Notes: generated by a model not told the origin, from the letters alone. Positions 9,852-22,857 are shown, numbered from the stretch's first letter. The stretch is 64,000 nucleotides of DNA from Coriolopsis trogii (GCA_020543525.1 JAHYIO010000003.1:496001-560000); one strand, 5' to 3'. Program-made: numbers and translations.

Positions 9852-12800
9852 TTAATTGTCGCGAGCAGTCCGTTCCCGTTCGTCCTGCTCCCTCGTCGCC
9901 GCCGTCACGCCTTCGGCTGATCGGCGCTCGGTTTCGTCGAACGAGCCCGCGCTCGACGCGCTCGCGAAGCTCCAGCTATCGGCCCCAGTGGGAGTGAGTG
10001 TCCCATCATCCTCGAACGAACCCGAGCCTGCGCTCTGGAAATCGCCGAAGTCTCCGAACGAGTCGAACGCGCTCTCCGCCATGAATTCGTCTGTGGTTGA
10101 GGTTGAGAAGGTGAACGGGTCGGAGCCCCCGGCGGTCGCATTGTCAGAGAAGGGGCCGAACGCGTCCTGGAGATATTGTTGAATTGCAGCGTGTAACCAG
10201 AATATGACGAGCACGACTCACGTCCTCAAAGGGGTTCTGAAATGGCTGGTGCGCGGTTGAGGATGAAGATGGGTTGAATGCGTCCTGTGACCGCCCCATA
10301 GTGAGAAGCCAAACGAGTCGTCTCGAATCAATGGGTGTACTCACATCAAAGTCACTCGCGCTCAACGGCCTGCGGCTGTTGTCATGTTGACGGGCAGTGA
10401 CAGGCGGGGGGCGAAGCTCAAACGTTGATTGAGCTAGCCAACCTCCGTCTTCCTCGTCATCCGAAGCCTCGTCAGACGAGCCTATATGATCGGAGGACTG
10501 TATCTCATGGACCAAGTAGTTCGCAAACTGCCGTCGAGTCTTAGTTGGCATACTATTTCCATGTCGAGTGGAGTCACTCACACGTGAAGGAGCGGCATTG
10601 AACTCCTCGTCCTCATCGTCCATAGGCATCGACCCAAAATCGGCACTCCCTTCTCTTCTCTTCGACGACCTCCGGAATTCGCCCTTCATCTCCGGAGCGA
10701 CAGCCGAAGTCGAAGTCGAAGTCGAAGCGGACTGCTTCTGTTCTACACGCGCAGGCACGGAGGTTGCCACCGTATCCGCTTCATCGACCTTCCACGACGC
10801 GGCACCACTCCGCATGGACGGTGCAACGACCGGCTTGCCGCCTCCGAGAAGGCTCGAATCTTTCTTCTTGGTCTCCTTGTAACGCCCCGTCACATACTCG
10901 TCCCACTCTGGCTGGGGAGCATACTGGCCAATCTGCAAGCGAAGGTCTGGGGGAAGGTGTTCGAGTACGCCGATCACGTCCTCCGAGATGAGCGTGAGAT
11001 GACCCATGTAGCCTAACCTGACGCCTTTGGGTTTCTCACTGCACCACTAGTCAGTTTCGAGGCTACAGCCGAGTGAAGGGACACCAACCTTTCAACGTCG
11101 TTCCGTTTTGACCCCTCGATAATTCGATGCATGAGACGCGCGTCGCGAAAGAGAGACACCGTCAATTCCCGATTGAAGCCGCCGTCGACCCGCCCGGTGA
11201 GGATCTGATGTATCAGGTCATATACGACACTGTGCAAGAAGTTGTTCCAAGGGAACTCGAAGAAGAGATCCTGAGGGAGGACAGTTAGTGAGCCAATACT
11301 GTACATGTTCAAGATACGTACCAAGAGGGTTGACGCAACATTGGCTTCTAGGAAACGTTGCTTCAGTCGTTCTCCGACAACAGGCCGCCCTGCCAACAAG
11401 TCTCTTGTCGATCTCCTCATACTCCGACGAGAGTCTCTAGACCGCGGTCTCGAACGCGAGCTCTCCGCGTCTGAATTCGAATTCCACGAGTTCTGACGTT
11501 GTGGAAACGAAGAGACATCGCTAGGGGGGTTCGTTGAAAGGGCAGGAGGAGAGAGAATGATGGGGGAGGCGACCCGGGCAGGAGCCTGGGCAGCGGACAA
11601 CGTAGGACTGGGGTCGGCTCTTGGCGAGTCATACATTGCAATCTCCTCCATGGCGTCATCGTCTGAGCTTCCAGGGTCGTCGCTACTCATGTCATCGTCG
11701 GAATCAATGAGTGATGACGAAGGAGCATGCGAGACGGGAAATTCATGCGCTGACGCGACTTCGTCTTCTTCCTCATCATCCATCCCGTCGTTGTCTCCGC
11801 TCCCGTTTCCGATGGCGATGACCTGCGCTAACTCTTCAAGCGCGGACAGACCGCCCTGTAAGCGGCCTTCGGCGTCGTACAGATGGTCGTATTCAGAAGC
11901 ACGGTTGACTAGTTGCATGTTCGAACAGTGCAGCAGCTCAGCATACAGCTCGCATATTCGATACCTTTCGAACGTCAAGGGGGGTATGACACCGAGGGTC
12001 GTCAGGACAGGCCCGTTCTGTCAAGAGAATGAGTCGGAAACTGATGTACGATGAAGATCAACGTACCAGAGAGCGAGGTTCTTTCAAGAAATGCTGCAGT
12101 TTGTCCAGGTGATCACACATAAGCTCGAGAACAGGGCCCAAGTGAACAACTCCCATGCGGTTGACCATCTCTGTCATCGCCTTCTCTAAAGCTTCGCGAG
12201 CGCCTTCCTGGTTCATTTGTGCTTGCTGCTGAACCTGAATGAGCCGATTCCGCAACGTGTGGAAGAGATAAGGCTCGAAGTAGTCCGAGTTGTTCTGGCG
12301 TATGAGTTCGATGATGATGCATATAGACTGTACCACCGAGGAAGAGGCAGTCTCCTGAGTGATCATAGAGTCCTCCGGCTTGTCCCTGTTCTCGTACAAG
12401 ATGAAGCTGACCAGTTTCGAGACACTGTCGCGGTGCGCAAGCTCACGAGCAAAGACGTTCGACGCAGGAGGGTGATTCAACCCGTCAGAAATTCCAACGG
12501 CAGGAGATGGCGCCGCCATGGAGATGATGCCCTTGATGAGTTCCGCGACAACTGTATGCTTGTCGCTGCTGTGTGCAGGCGAAAGCAGGTCGATGAGACG
12601 GGACATCAAGTTCTCCTTCGACAACCACTGCACGCCTTGGGGTAAGAGGGATCCACGAGCGCGCATACAACGCATGAAGGAGAACATACTTCAAGAACGC
12701 CAGCGCCTGCCGGGTGCTCGTCCAGCTGGATGATGCGGACGAGGAGGTCCGCAAACGGCGGCGACTCTATGTGGGCCAAAATCCGCTCGACGATGTCAGG

Positions 12801-13431
12801 TTGCGCTTGGATGAACGCCAACATCTGAGCAGCCCACTCAGAACTCACGCCACGGGAGACGGGAGGGGATGGGGAAGGGGTAAATGGGATGTATTCACCT
12901 CCGCGGGCTTCTTGCTCAAGAATGCAACGTTCACTTTTGCGAAGTGCGTCGCCATCATGACCTGGCTCCGCATCTCCTCTGGGGACTTGTCAAGGACGGT
13001 CTCCCAGAAAGGCACGAGTAACTGGTCCTTGTGGTTGACGCAGGTGTCGACTATTGAGAATATCTCGCTGCACAAGACCTCCGTGGCGACATATGGATAC
13101 CTCCGGGGATCGAGCGACTGAGCCAGCACGCTCGCTACGGTCATGAGCAGACACTCACTTGAAGCTGCCCCTCTCGCCGCCCTCGATCTGCCCTGTCACG
13201 TAACCCAGGAGCCGCTGTAAGACATTGACGCGAGAGAAGTAGTCGATAAGACGTGTGTTCTGTGCTTTGCACTCCTGGAGAAGGTCGTCCTCGTCGAGGA
13301 TGGATTCCAGCGAAACATCCTCCTTGTCTAGGAGGCTGTCGATTGCGGACGCATTGTGGAAACCGAATCTGCTGGCAGACTCGCTTCAGACAGCTCGCGG
13401 ATGGAAGGCAATCTGTGTACCTCCAAAACAT
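9852..13431 (-). CDS. SAPS-family regulatory subunit of PP6/Sit4 phosphatase
   Basis: SAPS proteins scaffold the Sit4/PP6 catalytic subunit and direct it to cell-cycle, TOR and traffic substrates. Eleven exons run from 13431 to 9852 and sum to 3015 nt, giving 1004 aa. The first coding exon is only 11 nt (13431-13421). The N-terminus after splicing is MFWRFGFHNASAIDSLL, then a long DEDDLLQECKAQN stretch, typical of the family. Helical SAPS repeats follow (YPYVATEVL, LVRIIQLDE, WLSKENLMSRLIDLL, GPVLELMCDHLDKL, VRLGYMGHLTLI). An acidic Ser/Asp insert splits the domain around residue 500. The tail is acidic and Phe/Asp-rich (DSFGDFGDF), a likely disordered interaction region. Confidence 0.9.
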
Positions 13432-13848
13432 TCAGTTAGTGTCTCGAGACTCGGGTGAGACGAGTGATGCACGAAGCACGATGGGGCGGTGAGGGCCGCG
13501 AGTGGAACGCTGGGAGACGAGAGCGACGAGGGAGGGCAAGGCAGCTGGTGGATTGTTGTAGCCTATTCGGACAGGCGCGAATCCCGAGGCATACAGCACA
13601 GGCGCTTGAGGTTATAGAGGAGAGCAGCGTGAGTTGTACGTAAGAACTACATGAAAACACGTCTCTACATGGATCGAATACGAAGGACGACAGCTTAAAG
13701 CCAGGGCAAGATGAGATTCAACGGAGATTGATCGTCGATTGAGTTGTGGGGCCACCTCTCTCTCCTTGTCATTCATCTCACCCCTCTCTCCTCCCCCGCG
13801 GCGGTACAGAGACGCCAAGCCGCTCGTGTGCACGAACTTGCTGCCACT
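13432..13848. other. SAPS upstream region and SLM3 3' region
   Basis: These 417 bp between two head-to-tail minus-strand genes hold only short Arg/Ser-rich frames. They should include the SAPS promoter and the SLM3 3' UTR. Confidence 0.5.
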
Positions 13849-15525
13849 TTACTCAGTGTCTGTGATGATTCCACAGCCAAGGCACCAATCACGGTGCCAC
13901 AGCGCAGCGACCTGTCCGGTGGCGACACTGTTCTGCTGATTCTGGAACGTGATACGCATGCGTTCGTCGCTCAGTCTGTGCATACACATCGTTAATAACA
14001 ACGTTGGCCATGATCGGCACATCACATACCGTTGTATGGTACCTGCAACATCCGCCATACGATGCCGATACTGTACACGACCACGGAAGCCGTTGCCGTG
14101 GATGCTATGGGGCGGTGCATCGCTCCAGATCCATCGCCACTTGTCTACTACAATGGATTTGGAATACAGTGCAGGATGAGTCCTGTACGCGCCATGACGG
14201 TTCAGCAATCTTGTGTTGCTAGCAAAGCGAACACGGACTTACGATCCGGGCACGACGTGTATCGTGTTCTGAATCGGATCTTTACGGGCAACAAACATTT
14301 TCTGTGCCATGCCCTTGATCCGGGCATTCTGCCCGATGGTGTAGGAGTAAAGGCCTTGGTGTCTGCCAAGGACCTTCCCACTTTCCAGATCAATGATTCT
14401 ACCCGGCTTTGGAGGAACGTATTGCGCTACACATCTTGCGTCAACAACAAATCCGCCGAAAATGATTCGGTTGAGACGGAACAACGTACATAGGAAATCA
14501 TCAAATCGACGCTTCTCTCCGACGAAGCATATACCCATGCTCTCTTCTCGCGTCGCGGTGGGTAGGCCCCATTTGATTGCCATCTCACGGACCTCTGCCT
14601 TCTTGTACGGGGCAAGAGGGAACAGTGCTCGCGCTAAACTTGCTTCCGGGATGGCGGCAAGGTAGTAAGTCTGGTCCTTGCTCCTGTCCAGTGGGCGTCG
14701 TAACTGTGGCCTGGGAGCCATTCTACTGTATGCAAACAGATTTGAGAAGCTGAGTGGAGGAAGGGCCCATTTCTTGTCCGCGTAGTGACCTAACGTCACG
14801 TATTAGTGTGCGCCTTTTCATCAACACCTTGGGAGCGTACCGGTGGCTAACCAGGAGTCCTCGTGAGTGAGACGATCCATGAGAGCCCCGAACTTTACTT
14901 CTCTACCTACAAGTCAATCAAAAAAGTAACGCACGCTTGTAAGAGAAGGAACGCACTTGTTGCACCAGATATCAGGGTTAGGAGTCGAGCCCGCTTCCCA
15001 TAATTGTAGGGCGGGCTCGAAGACCCGAGTCCAATATTCCCGCGAGAGGTCAATCTGAGCACTCAACGCAGGTGTGAGCGCGGAGCATTATATGCAGATG
15101 CGCGGCAAACGTACCATCTCACAGCGAATCCCTAACATCCGGCAAACCCGTTGGACATCCTCCCAATCCTTCTTCCATTCGCAGCCCTGGTCTGTTCCTG
15201 ATTCATCCCGCGTGTCCCAGTTGCGCATGAAAACCGCCGAGAGATCATAGTCCTGTCGTCATGACGTTCAACATACGGAGGACAAAGAAACCGAACAGAG
15301 TTCAGCACACCTGGTCTGCGAGCAGTTTCGCGGTAACGGAGGAGTCAACTCCACCAGACATGGCAACGACCACTGAATCATGCACCTCGCAATGAGTCCA
15401 GGAGAGGGCGATATGGATTATACATGCATAAACTCACCTCGATCGCCTTTCTTAGGTGTAAGACCCGCCGAATGGGTTCGGAGCAGGGGAACTGACCGTA
15501 GTAGAGACGTTGTCCATCCTCTCAT
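13849..15525 (-). CDS. SLM3: Mitochondrial tRNA-specific 2-thiouridylase
   Basis: Thiolates U34 of mitochondrial tRNAs for Lys, Glu and Gln (bacterial MnmA, human MTU1). Nine exons: 15525-15438, 15372-15311, 15252-15115, 15054-14957, 14902-14841, 14789-14490, 14426-14243, 14182-14030 and 13975-13849. They sum to 1212 nt and give 403 aa. The PP-loop SGGVDSS lies at residues 35-41, the first catalytic Cys in NPDIWCNK (C127) and the second in MGICFVGE (C237). The C-terminal beta-barrel ends in CLGCGII. Residues 1-29 (MRGWTTSLLRS and on) look like a mitochondrial presequence. The gene is divergent from the TRF4-type gene. Confidence 0.92.
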
Positions 15526-15823
15526 CAAGCGTCCACAAGCAGAACGAAGTCGAGAGCAGTGCCGGCGAAGTCAAGAGCTATCTCAACACCCAAGAGTAGA
15601 GACAAGCCGCTAGACGATGGAGAGAGTAGTGTTGTTGTGGTCGTGGCGGGCCGGAACGGTGAGTATGACGCAGGCGCTTCAAAATTCTGAGCGTTGGAAG
15701 AGAAGCGCCGGCGTGCATGCTGCAGTTCGTGAGTGCAGTAGAGTTTGAGTGCTTCTCCGAACACCTCTTCTCATCGCTACCGACGTTGATCTCGCTCAGC
15801 CCGCTAACCACCCCACTTTGACT
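15526..15823. promoter_or_regulatory. Divergent promoter region, SLM3 / TRF4-type gene
   Basis: Only 298 bp separate the two start codons, so both promoters must lie here. No TATA element stands out. Confidence 0.45.
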
Positions 15824-18254
15824 ATGTCAAACAAGTCGCGCTCCCAGCGCAGCTCTGCATCGGCGCCTGACGACAATCCACCTTCGAGCCGACGTGCGCG
15901 CAGGAAGGAGAAACAGAGCGCGAACGCCGAGGCAGGACCTTCCAACTCGACGAAAACTGGAACAGACACAAAAGCAACGCAACCCACTAGCGTCACTCAA
16001 CATGGCGAAAGCTCTTTCACGGAGGCGGATTTCATCCCGTTCGCCTTTTCCGAACCCGAACCCGAACCCGTGGAGGAGGAGGAGGCTCCCCGGGCGCGCA
16101 GTCCACCTACGAGAGAGTGGGATAGAGGAAAGGGAAAGGCCAAGGCTACGGACGGGAGGCAGGAGAGCGATCATGCTGGGCGAAAGCGTAAGGCGGAGGA
16201 GATTGACTTCAACGACGGTTACGCGAGCAAGAAGGAACGCCTTGCGGCGTCCTCGCGGAGGGCACCTTGGGCGAAGGACGTCAAGTGGGAGGAATGCGCG
16301 AACGTGGCCGAGATGTAAGTGTACATTGAGTCGAACCCAAGTCTGCATATATGTGTGTCCATGGGGTGCATATATGCGTTCTCCAGATGTGTGTATATGC
16401 GGGCACCCGGGTGTTTCATTTGTGTCTGAGCGAGCTCATCATATTGTGATAGGTTGCATAGAGAGGTAGAAGCCTTTGTGAAATACATGTCGCCAACACC
16501 GATTGAGGACGAACTACGCTCACTTACGGTCCAACTCATCTCGAACGCTATTGTCAAGAGCTATCGGGATGCTCAGGTCATGCCATTCGGCAGCTATGAG
16601 ACGAAGCTATACTTGCCACTAGGGTGCGCGATCCGCTGGTCAAGTACTCTTCCGCAACTGATGACTTTGACGGTAGAGACATAGATCTCGTCATCTATTC
16701 CCCTTTGATGATGCGTATGGATAAGGTCTCCGTACTACATTCCCTCGCGAACATCGTGAAACGCGCCGGGATAACGGACCGGGTCACCATTATTGCGAAG
16801 GCCAAGGTTCCTATTATCAAGTTCGTGACCACCCACGGACGGTTTCCAGTCGATATCAGCATAAACCAGGGGAACGGCGTGACCACAGGCAAGATGGTCA
16901 AACAGTTCCTATCGGAACTGCCCGCCTTGCGGAGTCTCGTCCTCATTATCAAGAATTTTCTCAGCCAACGGAGCATGAACGAGGTCTTTACGGGAGGACT
17001 CGGGAGCTACAGTATTGTCTGCTTGGCTATCAGCTTCCTCCAGATGCACCCGAAGATTCGTCGAGGAGAGATCGACCCCTCAAAAAACCTAGGCGTGCTC
17101 GTCATGGAGTTCTTTGAGCTCTACGGGTCGTACTTCAACTACCAGGATGTCGGCATATCCCTTCGAGATGGGGGATCATACTACAACAAACGACAACGCG
17201 GCTGGTATGATTTTCGGGAGCCGAGGCTGCTCTCCATCGAGGACCCAGGCGACCCAAGTACGTTACCTCACCTTCTCTCATCACAGATTGGGAACGTTAA
17301 CGCTTTGAAATGCGTTCTCACAGCGAACGATATCTCTCGAGGGTCTTACAACTTCGCGCGGGTGCGGACCACTCTCGCAGGCGCGCACGGGATCATGACC
17401 GCAGCGGCGTATGCGCAGGCCAGCATCATCAGCGCACGAAGAGAAGGTCGGACCGTGCGTTTGCGGCCTTATACCGATCCTGAAGAAATGAGCATTTTGG
17501 CGAGTGTCATGGGAGTGACGCAAGAGGTGAGTATCCGCCTCTCGTTCAAGCCCTAGTTCAGAAGCATCATTGTCACGGCAAGCGGCACCGTGAGTAATAG
17601 CGCCGTGGCGACATATCAAAAGAATATGCTTCGCAGGAAACGAATGTTCTCAGTGGTGTTTGACCGTGACAAGTGGACAACCCTCCATTAGCATTCTCTG
17701 CAGATGTCGATGGAGAGAAGCCTGGTCTCGGAATATCAATATCAAGTGCTGACCATCATCTCCAGACTATCAATCATCGCCGAGTGGTTCAAGAGGTGTA
17801 CGACCGCCAAGTGCTGCATCGCATGCTTGGTGTGACACCGAAAGGATCTCTGCGAGCGTCGACGCCGGTGAAAGGCACATCGCGGCGCGCTGAGGCGGAG
17901 AGCGTTGCGGCTGCGTGGGGCGAGGCATCGATGATCATAGAGTCCTCTGACGACAAATCAGAGGATGAACTGGCTGAGAGCCGGTACGAGATTGAAAGCC
18001 GGAAGCAGCCCCCGAAGAAACGCAGACGAACAGGCACCCGGAAGGATGAGGAGATCACGGTGTACACGACAGATGAAGACGAAGACGGATTGTCGGGCGT
18101 ACATCAGCCTCGCAATGATGGGGACGGGATTTCGGAGGAAGAGGAGGAGTACGACCTGTCTGGTCTTTCCGGGAAGACGGAGGCCACGGGAAACAGACGA
18201 TCGTACTGGCTGTCGAAGGCTATGGCTGCCAACCACGATAGTGGCGATGAGTGA
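15824..18254 (+). CDS. Non-canonical poly(A) polymerase of TRAMP, Trf4/Cid14 type
   Basis: Adds short oligo(A) tails to nuclear RNAs for exosome decay. Exons 15824-16314, 16453-16623, 16677-17257, 17324-17526 and 17766-18254 sum to 1935 nt and give 644 aa. A charged, disordered N-terminus of about 150 residues leads into LHREVEAFVKYMSPTP. The nucleotidyltransferase core is FGSYETKLYLPLGDIDLV, with GS at 210-211 and the metal-binding Asp pair at 222 and 224; a third Asp is in FPVDISINQ. The PAP-associated domain contains GGLGSYSIVCL and NDISRGSYNF. A basic/acidic tail follows. The last intron (239 nt) is much longer than the others. Confidence 0.93.
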
Positions 18255-18662
18255 TTGTGTCTACTGTGGCTGTTGGATACGTTTGGCGTGTAAGACATGG
18301 ATAAATGTTGGATGTAGGGTGTGGAAGTGTGAGGAATGAGTTGAATACGGAAAGCCGTTGGGAGATTGCTAAGAGACGATATTGTCATAATATTGATGGG
18401 AAGGCGGTGATGGCACGGAGCGGGTGGTGGCTGCTGGCACGCGAGTGAGCGGCCGCGATCAAAGTGACCAGACAAGGCTGATGCTTGCGGTCGCCCTCCC
18501 CTTGCCGCCCTGCCCAGCCCCGACCGCTCGTTCATCACTTCCACCATCATCTCCTTCTTCTCCATTCACCCTGCCCGACGAGCAGACCATCGCAGACGCG
18601 GGTCGCTCGTGGTCACCGTCGTTGTTGCTGTCGCTCTTGCCTTCCTTCTAGCCGTTCTTTCA

Positions 18663-21600
18663 ATGTACGTTCTGCTGCCTCTCCTCACCTCTCTCTTGTC
18701 TTAGCATCTTCGAAAAATCCCAGGACTTCCACCAGAGCCCCAGTCCCTCCCGTAGACCTCAAAGCCCGTATCGCCGCTCTCCAGCAACAGCAAGCTTCCA
18801 ATGCCCAAGCCGCCCAGACGAGCACTTCCCAGCCTCTGCCAAAGGCCAACTCCGTCGCCGCAAACAATGGTCTACGGGACAGGATAGCATCATTCGAGAA
18901 GCAGGGCGCGGTTCCGAAGCCCAAGGGGAGGTTTGGCTTTGCTCCGCCTCTAGAGAAGGACACGATTCCGACCAAGAGGGGAGAGCTCTACGGTAACCGT
19001 GTCCCCGGCCTCTCTCGTCCTCATCTACCTGTCCCTGCTCCCTCCAAATCCGACAAGAAGCAGCCTCGCTCTCGAAGCGCCTCGCGTCTCGAGCTTGACC
19101 GCTATGCAACATCTCCCAGCCCTCCTGGCTCACCGTTCGTGATGTCTGAGAATGGGGACTCTGTCGGCGATGTTTTCTCCGACAGCGAGTTCAATTCTCC
19201 CGACGCTCCCGCTAGCATGGAGGAGAGCCAGCAGCAGAGTCTCGATGCTATGCTCGCCTCGACAAGCAATGAGCCCGCGCTAGAGATGCCGGAGGAGGTA
19301 GTCGAGGCTGCGTTGGCGGCCCCAGTGGATGTAGATGCAATGCCCTCAGACTCCGTGGACCGCGAGAGTGGGTCCTCTGATTGGGTTGCTTCTCCACCCG
19401 AAGTCGTAGAGACTTCGCCCGAAGTCACACAACCTACACCCGAACCACTCGCGCCTCCCGAACCAGAGGCCGTACCTACTGCCCCAGAGCCAGAACCAGA
19501 GTCGGCACCACTTCAAGAGCCAGATCCGTCCCCTGTCGCACCCGAAGTGACCCTCACTCCTGCAAAGGAGGAGCCCGTAGAGATGGACCTTCAAGCCATC
19601 ATCGAGCAACTTGACCGTGCAACACAGACGGGAGATGCAGGTGCCGTAGTTGTTCCCGAGGCAGCCCTGGAGACTCTCGCAGCCCTTGGCGCAGTGGCCG
19701 AGCAACACCAGAGTTCTGTCCAAGACATGCTCGACCAGCTCCTCCAGCAGCAGGATATTCTTGACGTTGCGACTCCCATTAAGCAGCGTTTCTCGCTCAA
19801 CGGTTCGTTATCGCAACAGGCCCGGAACTTCCTCGCCCAGCAGATTGAGTTGGCAACAGCTAAGGAGGCTGAGAAGACGAAGGAGGCGAGGCCCTCAGAG
19901 GCCTCCGGGAAAGCGTCCGCGCCCGGTGTCGACACTCCATCGTCGGGTCAGTTCTTGTCGCCTGATAGCGCTTCTGCTTACTCCCCCGAGAGCCCATCCG
20001 CGGAACCGCTCTCTCCTGCGAGCGATATCTACTCGGCATACCTCTCAGCGACCCCCGCCGTCCCCTTCGGACGCGCACTTCCCGCCATTCCCGAAGCGCC
20101 AGACTCTCCCGCGGCCTTCAATCCGCGTAGAGGGACGTTTGGGTTGGATTCTGATGGCAGCAGGACGCCACCTTCTGCTCCTCTTGTCACCCCAAGTGAT
20201 GATGGCAAGCCCGGTGACAACGTCAAGGTCGCCGTGAACCCGGGTCGTGTTACGTCCCCTCCCCTGTCCGTCGTGATTCCTCGTTCTAACACTCCGAAGG
20301 CGGCGTTGCCTGTCAAGGAGAAGGCAGATCGTCCTCCATCGCCAAGCAATCATAACCGCTTGTCCGATCCGAGGATGCTCGCTCCTGCTCCGCCCTCTGC
20401 GAGTGGCTCCTCCGCATCCTCCCCTCAATCTGCGTACTCCATGGCATCGACATATTCCGAAGAAGATGGTAATTCGTCCATGAGGAGAAGGGCCTCCAAG
20501 GCCTCTAGGGCTCGCAAGTCGACCTCCATTGCACCCCCTAGTGCTCCCTACGAAGAACCTGTGCTGACGCCTCTCGAGGGACCGAAGGGATTCCGTGCGG
20601 TGGTTCACGAGAAGGTGGTGGAAGGAGGTGTCAGCCGACCTGTCAGCATGGTGTTGCATTATGAGGATCTCCCCAGCCCCACGCCTATGAACGCGAGTAC
20701 CATGAGCGACCTGGCTGCCCTGCTTGCTGATGCCGCAATGCTGGAGAAGCAGCTCGCCGATACCCGGACTCCTCAGAAGAGCCAGAAGAAGGCACCGAGT
20801 CGTCCAAGCACTGCGCCAAAATCAACGCCGACGCCCCCGCCTGCGATTGGTCGCGGTACTCCAGACAGACCACGGCCTGTGCAAGACCTCCCAGAGTCTC
20901 CGGACGACATGGAGATGTTCAGCCGCTTGTCGCAGGACCAGAGCATCACCTCCAGGACATCGCAATACGATACATCGCGGACATCGCAATACGACTCATC
21001 GCGGACATCACAGTACAACTCTTCACGGCAATCCCAGTACGAGCACCGGCCTCTTCCTGCTCGGCCCTCAATCGACCGCAAACCCTCGAGGCCATCGTTG
21101 GAACGGGTATCCTCAAGGCCTTCCCTGGAGCGTATGCCTTCGCGACCTTCTATGGACCCCGACTCTTCACGACGGCCGTCCGTTGATAGCACGTCATCTT
21201 CGCGGCCCCAGCTGCAGCCCATGTTCCTCAGTGCGGATCCCAACTCCGTCCGTATACCCCTCCCCGCGCGGCCACGAAGCGCATCGGCGCACGCCAACCG
21301 CAGAGATACAGCGACGCTTCCGAATCCACCTATGAGCCCTCCGAAGACGGGTTACCTCTCGAACCTCTTGTCGAGAGCGAAGAGTTCGAGCAACTTGCGT
21401 AGTGACCCGCGCAATAGCGCGGGCTCCTCTTCAGAAGACTCGGTCATGGTGTCGACGCCCCCAACGCCCCCCATTGAGATGGCAGCACATGACACGGGCT
21501 CAGTGCGCAGCTCGAGGATGTTCAAGAACGGCCTGTCGCGCTTGCTGCACAGGAAGGAAGGAACGCCGCCGCCCGCCGAGGTCGGTATTGCATCAGGAGG

Positions 21601-22247
21601 TGAGTTGGCAAGTTGGACAGTTGTCGAGAGGACACTCACTGATCTATGTCTACTACGCAGATGAAGACGACGGGCAGCTGGCCTCACGACAACTCCCACG
21701 ACCCCCACGTCCACTTCCGCTCCCTCCCCGACCACTCCCTCCCCGCGGTCTCCCTCCGCCTGTCCCCGGCGAATCTCAAGCAAACGGCACCCTCGCGCCC
21801 GCGCCTCCATCCGAGCAGCGTGGCTCCTGGAAGTCCATGGCGAGCGTGTCCACTACCGGGATCAGCGAGGCCCTCGACAACATCATATACGACCCCCTTC
21901 CTCCCGTACCCGAGCCTACCGCCCCGCGTCCGAGCCTGCCCCCCGGCCCCAACGCATACATCTCGCCCCGCCCTGCTCCCCTTCCTCCCACCGCGGCTCC
22001 TCAGCAGTCCAGGATGCGTCCGAGCCAGCCCCTTCCGCCCCCGCCCCCGCCAAACCAGCCGCTACCTCCTCCCCCAGGGGGCAACACGCTCCCCGTCCCG
22101 CCTCCCCGTGGCGCGTCGCGCCAGCTGGGACTGCCGCCGGCGGGGTACGGCTTGCCTCCCAGCCCGGCACATCGCACGAAGAACCTCCCCGCACGACCCA
22201 AGATGGCGGCGCCACAGCAGGGCCAGCTACGGTCGGGCATGATCTGA
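18663..22247 (+). CDS. Large Pro/Ser-rich disordered scaffold protein; start codon split by an intron
   Basis: No in-frame ATG precedes the long open frame. Joining AT at 18663-18664 to G at 18724 over a 59-nt GT-AG intron (18665-18723) creates an initiator followed by TSTRAPVPPVDLKARIAAL. With a second intron at 21600-21660 the exons sum to 3465 nt, 1154 aa. The N-terminus has two short helical motifs (DLKARIAALQQQ and GLRDRIASFEKQ) and a basic patch. Next come Glu/Pro-rich segments, a predicted helix near residues 320-400, a Tyr-containing 8-residue repeat, and a C-terminus full of PxxP motifs (PLPPRPLPPRGLPPP). It is probably an SH3-binding, cortical or actin-related scaffold. The function is inference and I do not recognise a named family. 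Confidence 0.7.
20957..21043 (+). repeat. 24-bp tandem repeat in coding sequence, about 3.6 copies
   Basis: Copies at 20957-20980, 20981-21004, 21005-21028 and a partial one to about 21043 encode TSQYDTSR, TSQYDSSR, TSQYNSSR and QSQYE. The unit is in frame. A looser (S)RPSLER-type repeat follows at about 21070-21190. Confidence 0.75.
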
Positions 22248-22857
22248 ACGAATTGGACCGCGACCGCACGCCTGGGCTCATGACCACGGCAGCGGAGTGG
22301 TCGTTTCTTGCAACTGCAGTTGCGGGTGCATCTTGCCGTGCTTAATCTATCTATTTGGTCCGTGCTTTGTTTCTTGTTTGCTCCTCTTTCTTTGGTTCGG
22401 TCGTTTCGCTCGCTAGTTAGTACGTATATATCTTAACGTCGTTCGTTGGATAACTCAGCTCCTCTCCCATGTACATCACGGTGCCCGCCCTCATTTAGCT
22501 CTACATATAGCTACAGCTCCATACACCCTACACCCTCCCGCCCACAAACCACACACTCACATTTACGCCGTAATGCTTCCCCCGTACTAGATCCCTCACT
22601 ATTGCATGACCCGTGCTGGTCATCGCTGCTGTGCAATCCGTTGCTCACTCGTACATGGTTGCGTTCATTGCTTATGTATGTTCGGCTACATACAGTGCTT
22701 AGCAGGCATGGAATGGAATACATGGAACACCGTTACTACGACACCATAAAGATACACACGCGCAGTGCGTCACCTTATCGGCATTCACATCTAGTTCATG
22801 TTCATAGTCTGTGAGAGAGAAAGAGGCATAATGGATACAGATAGAAACATTGTGGGA
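22248..22857. other. Convergent 3' region of the scaffold gene and CENP-C
   Basis: These 610 bp between convergent stops contain only short unrelated frames and AT-richer sequence. They are probably two 3' UTRs. Confidence 0.5.
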
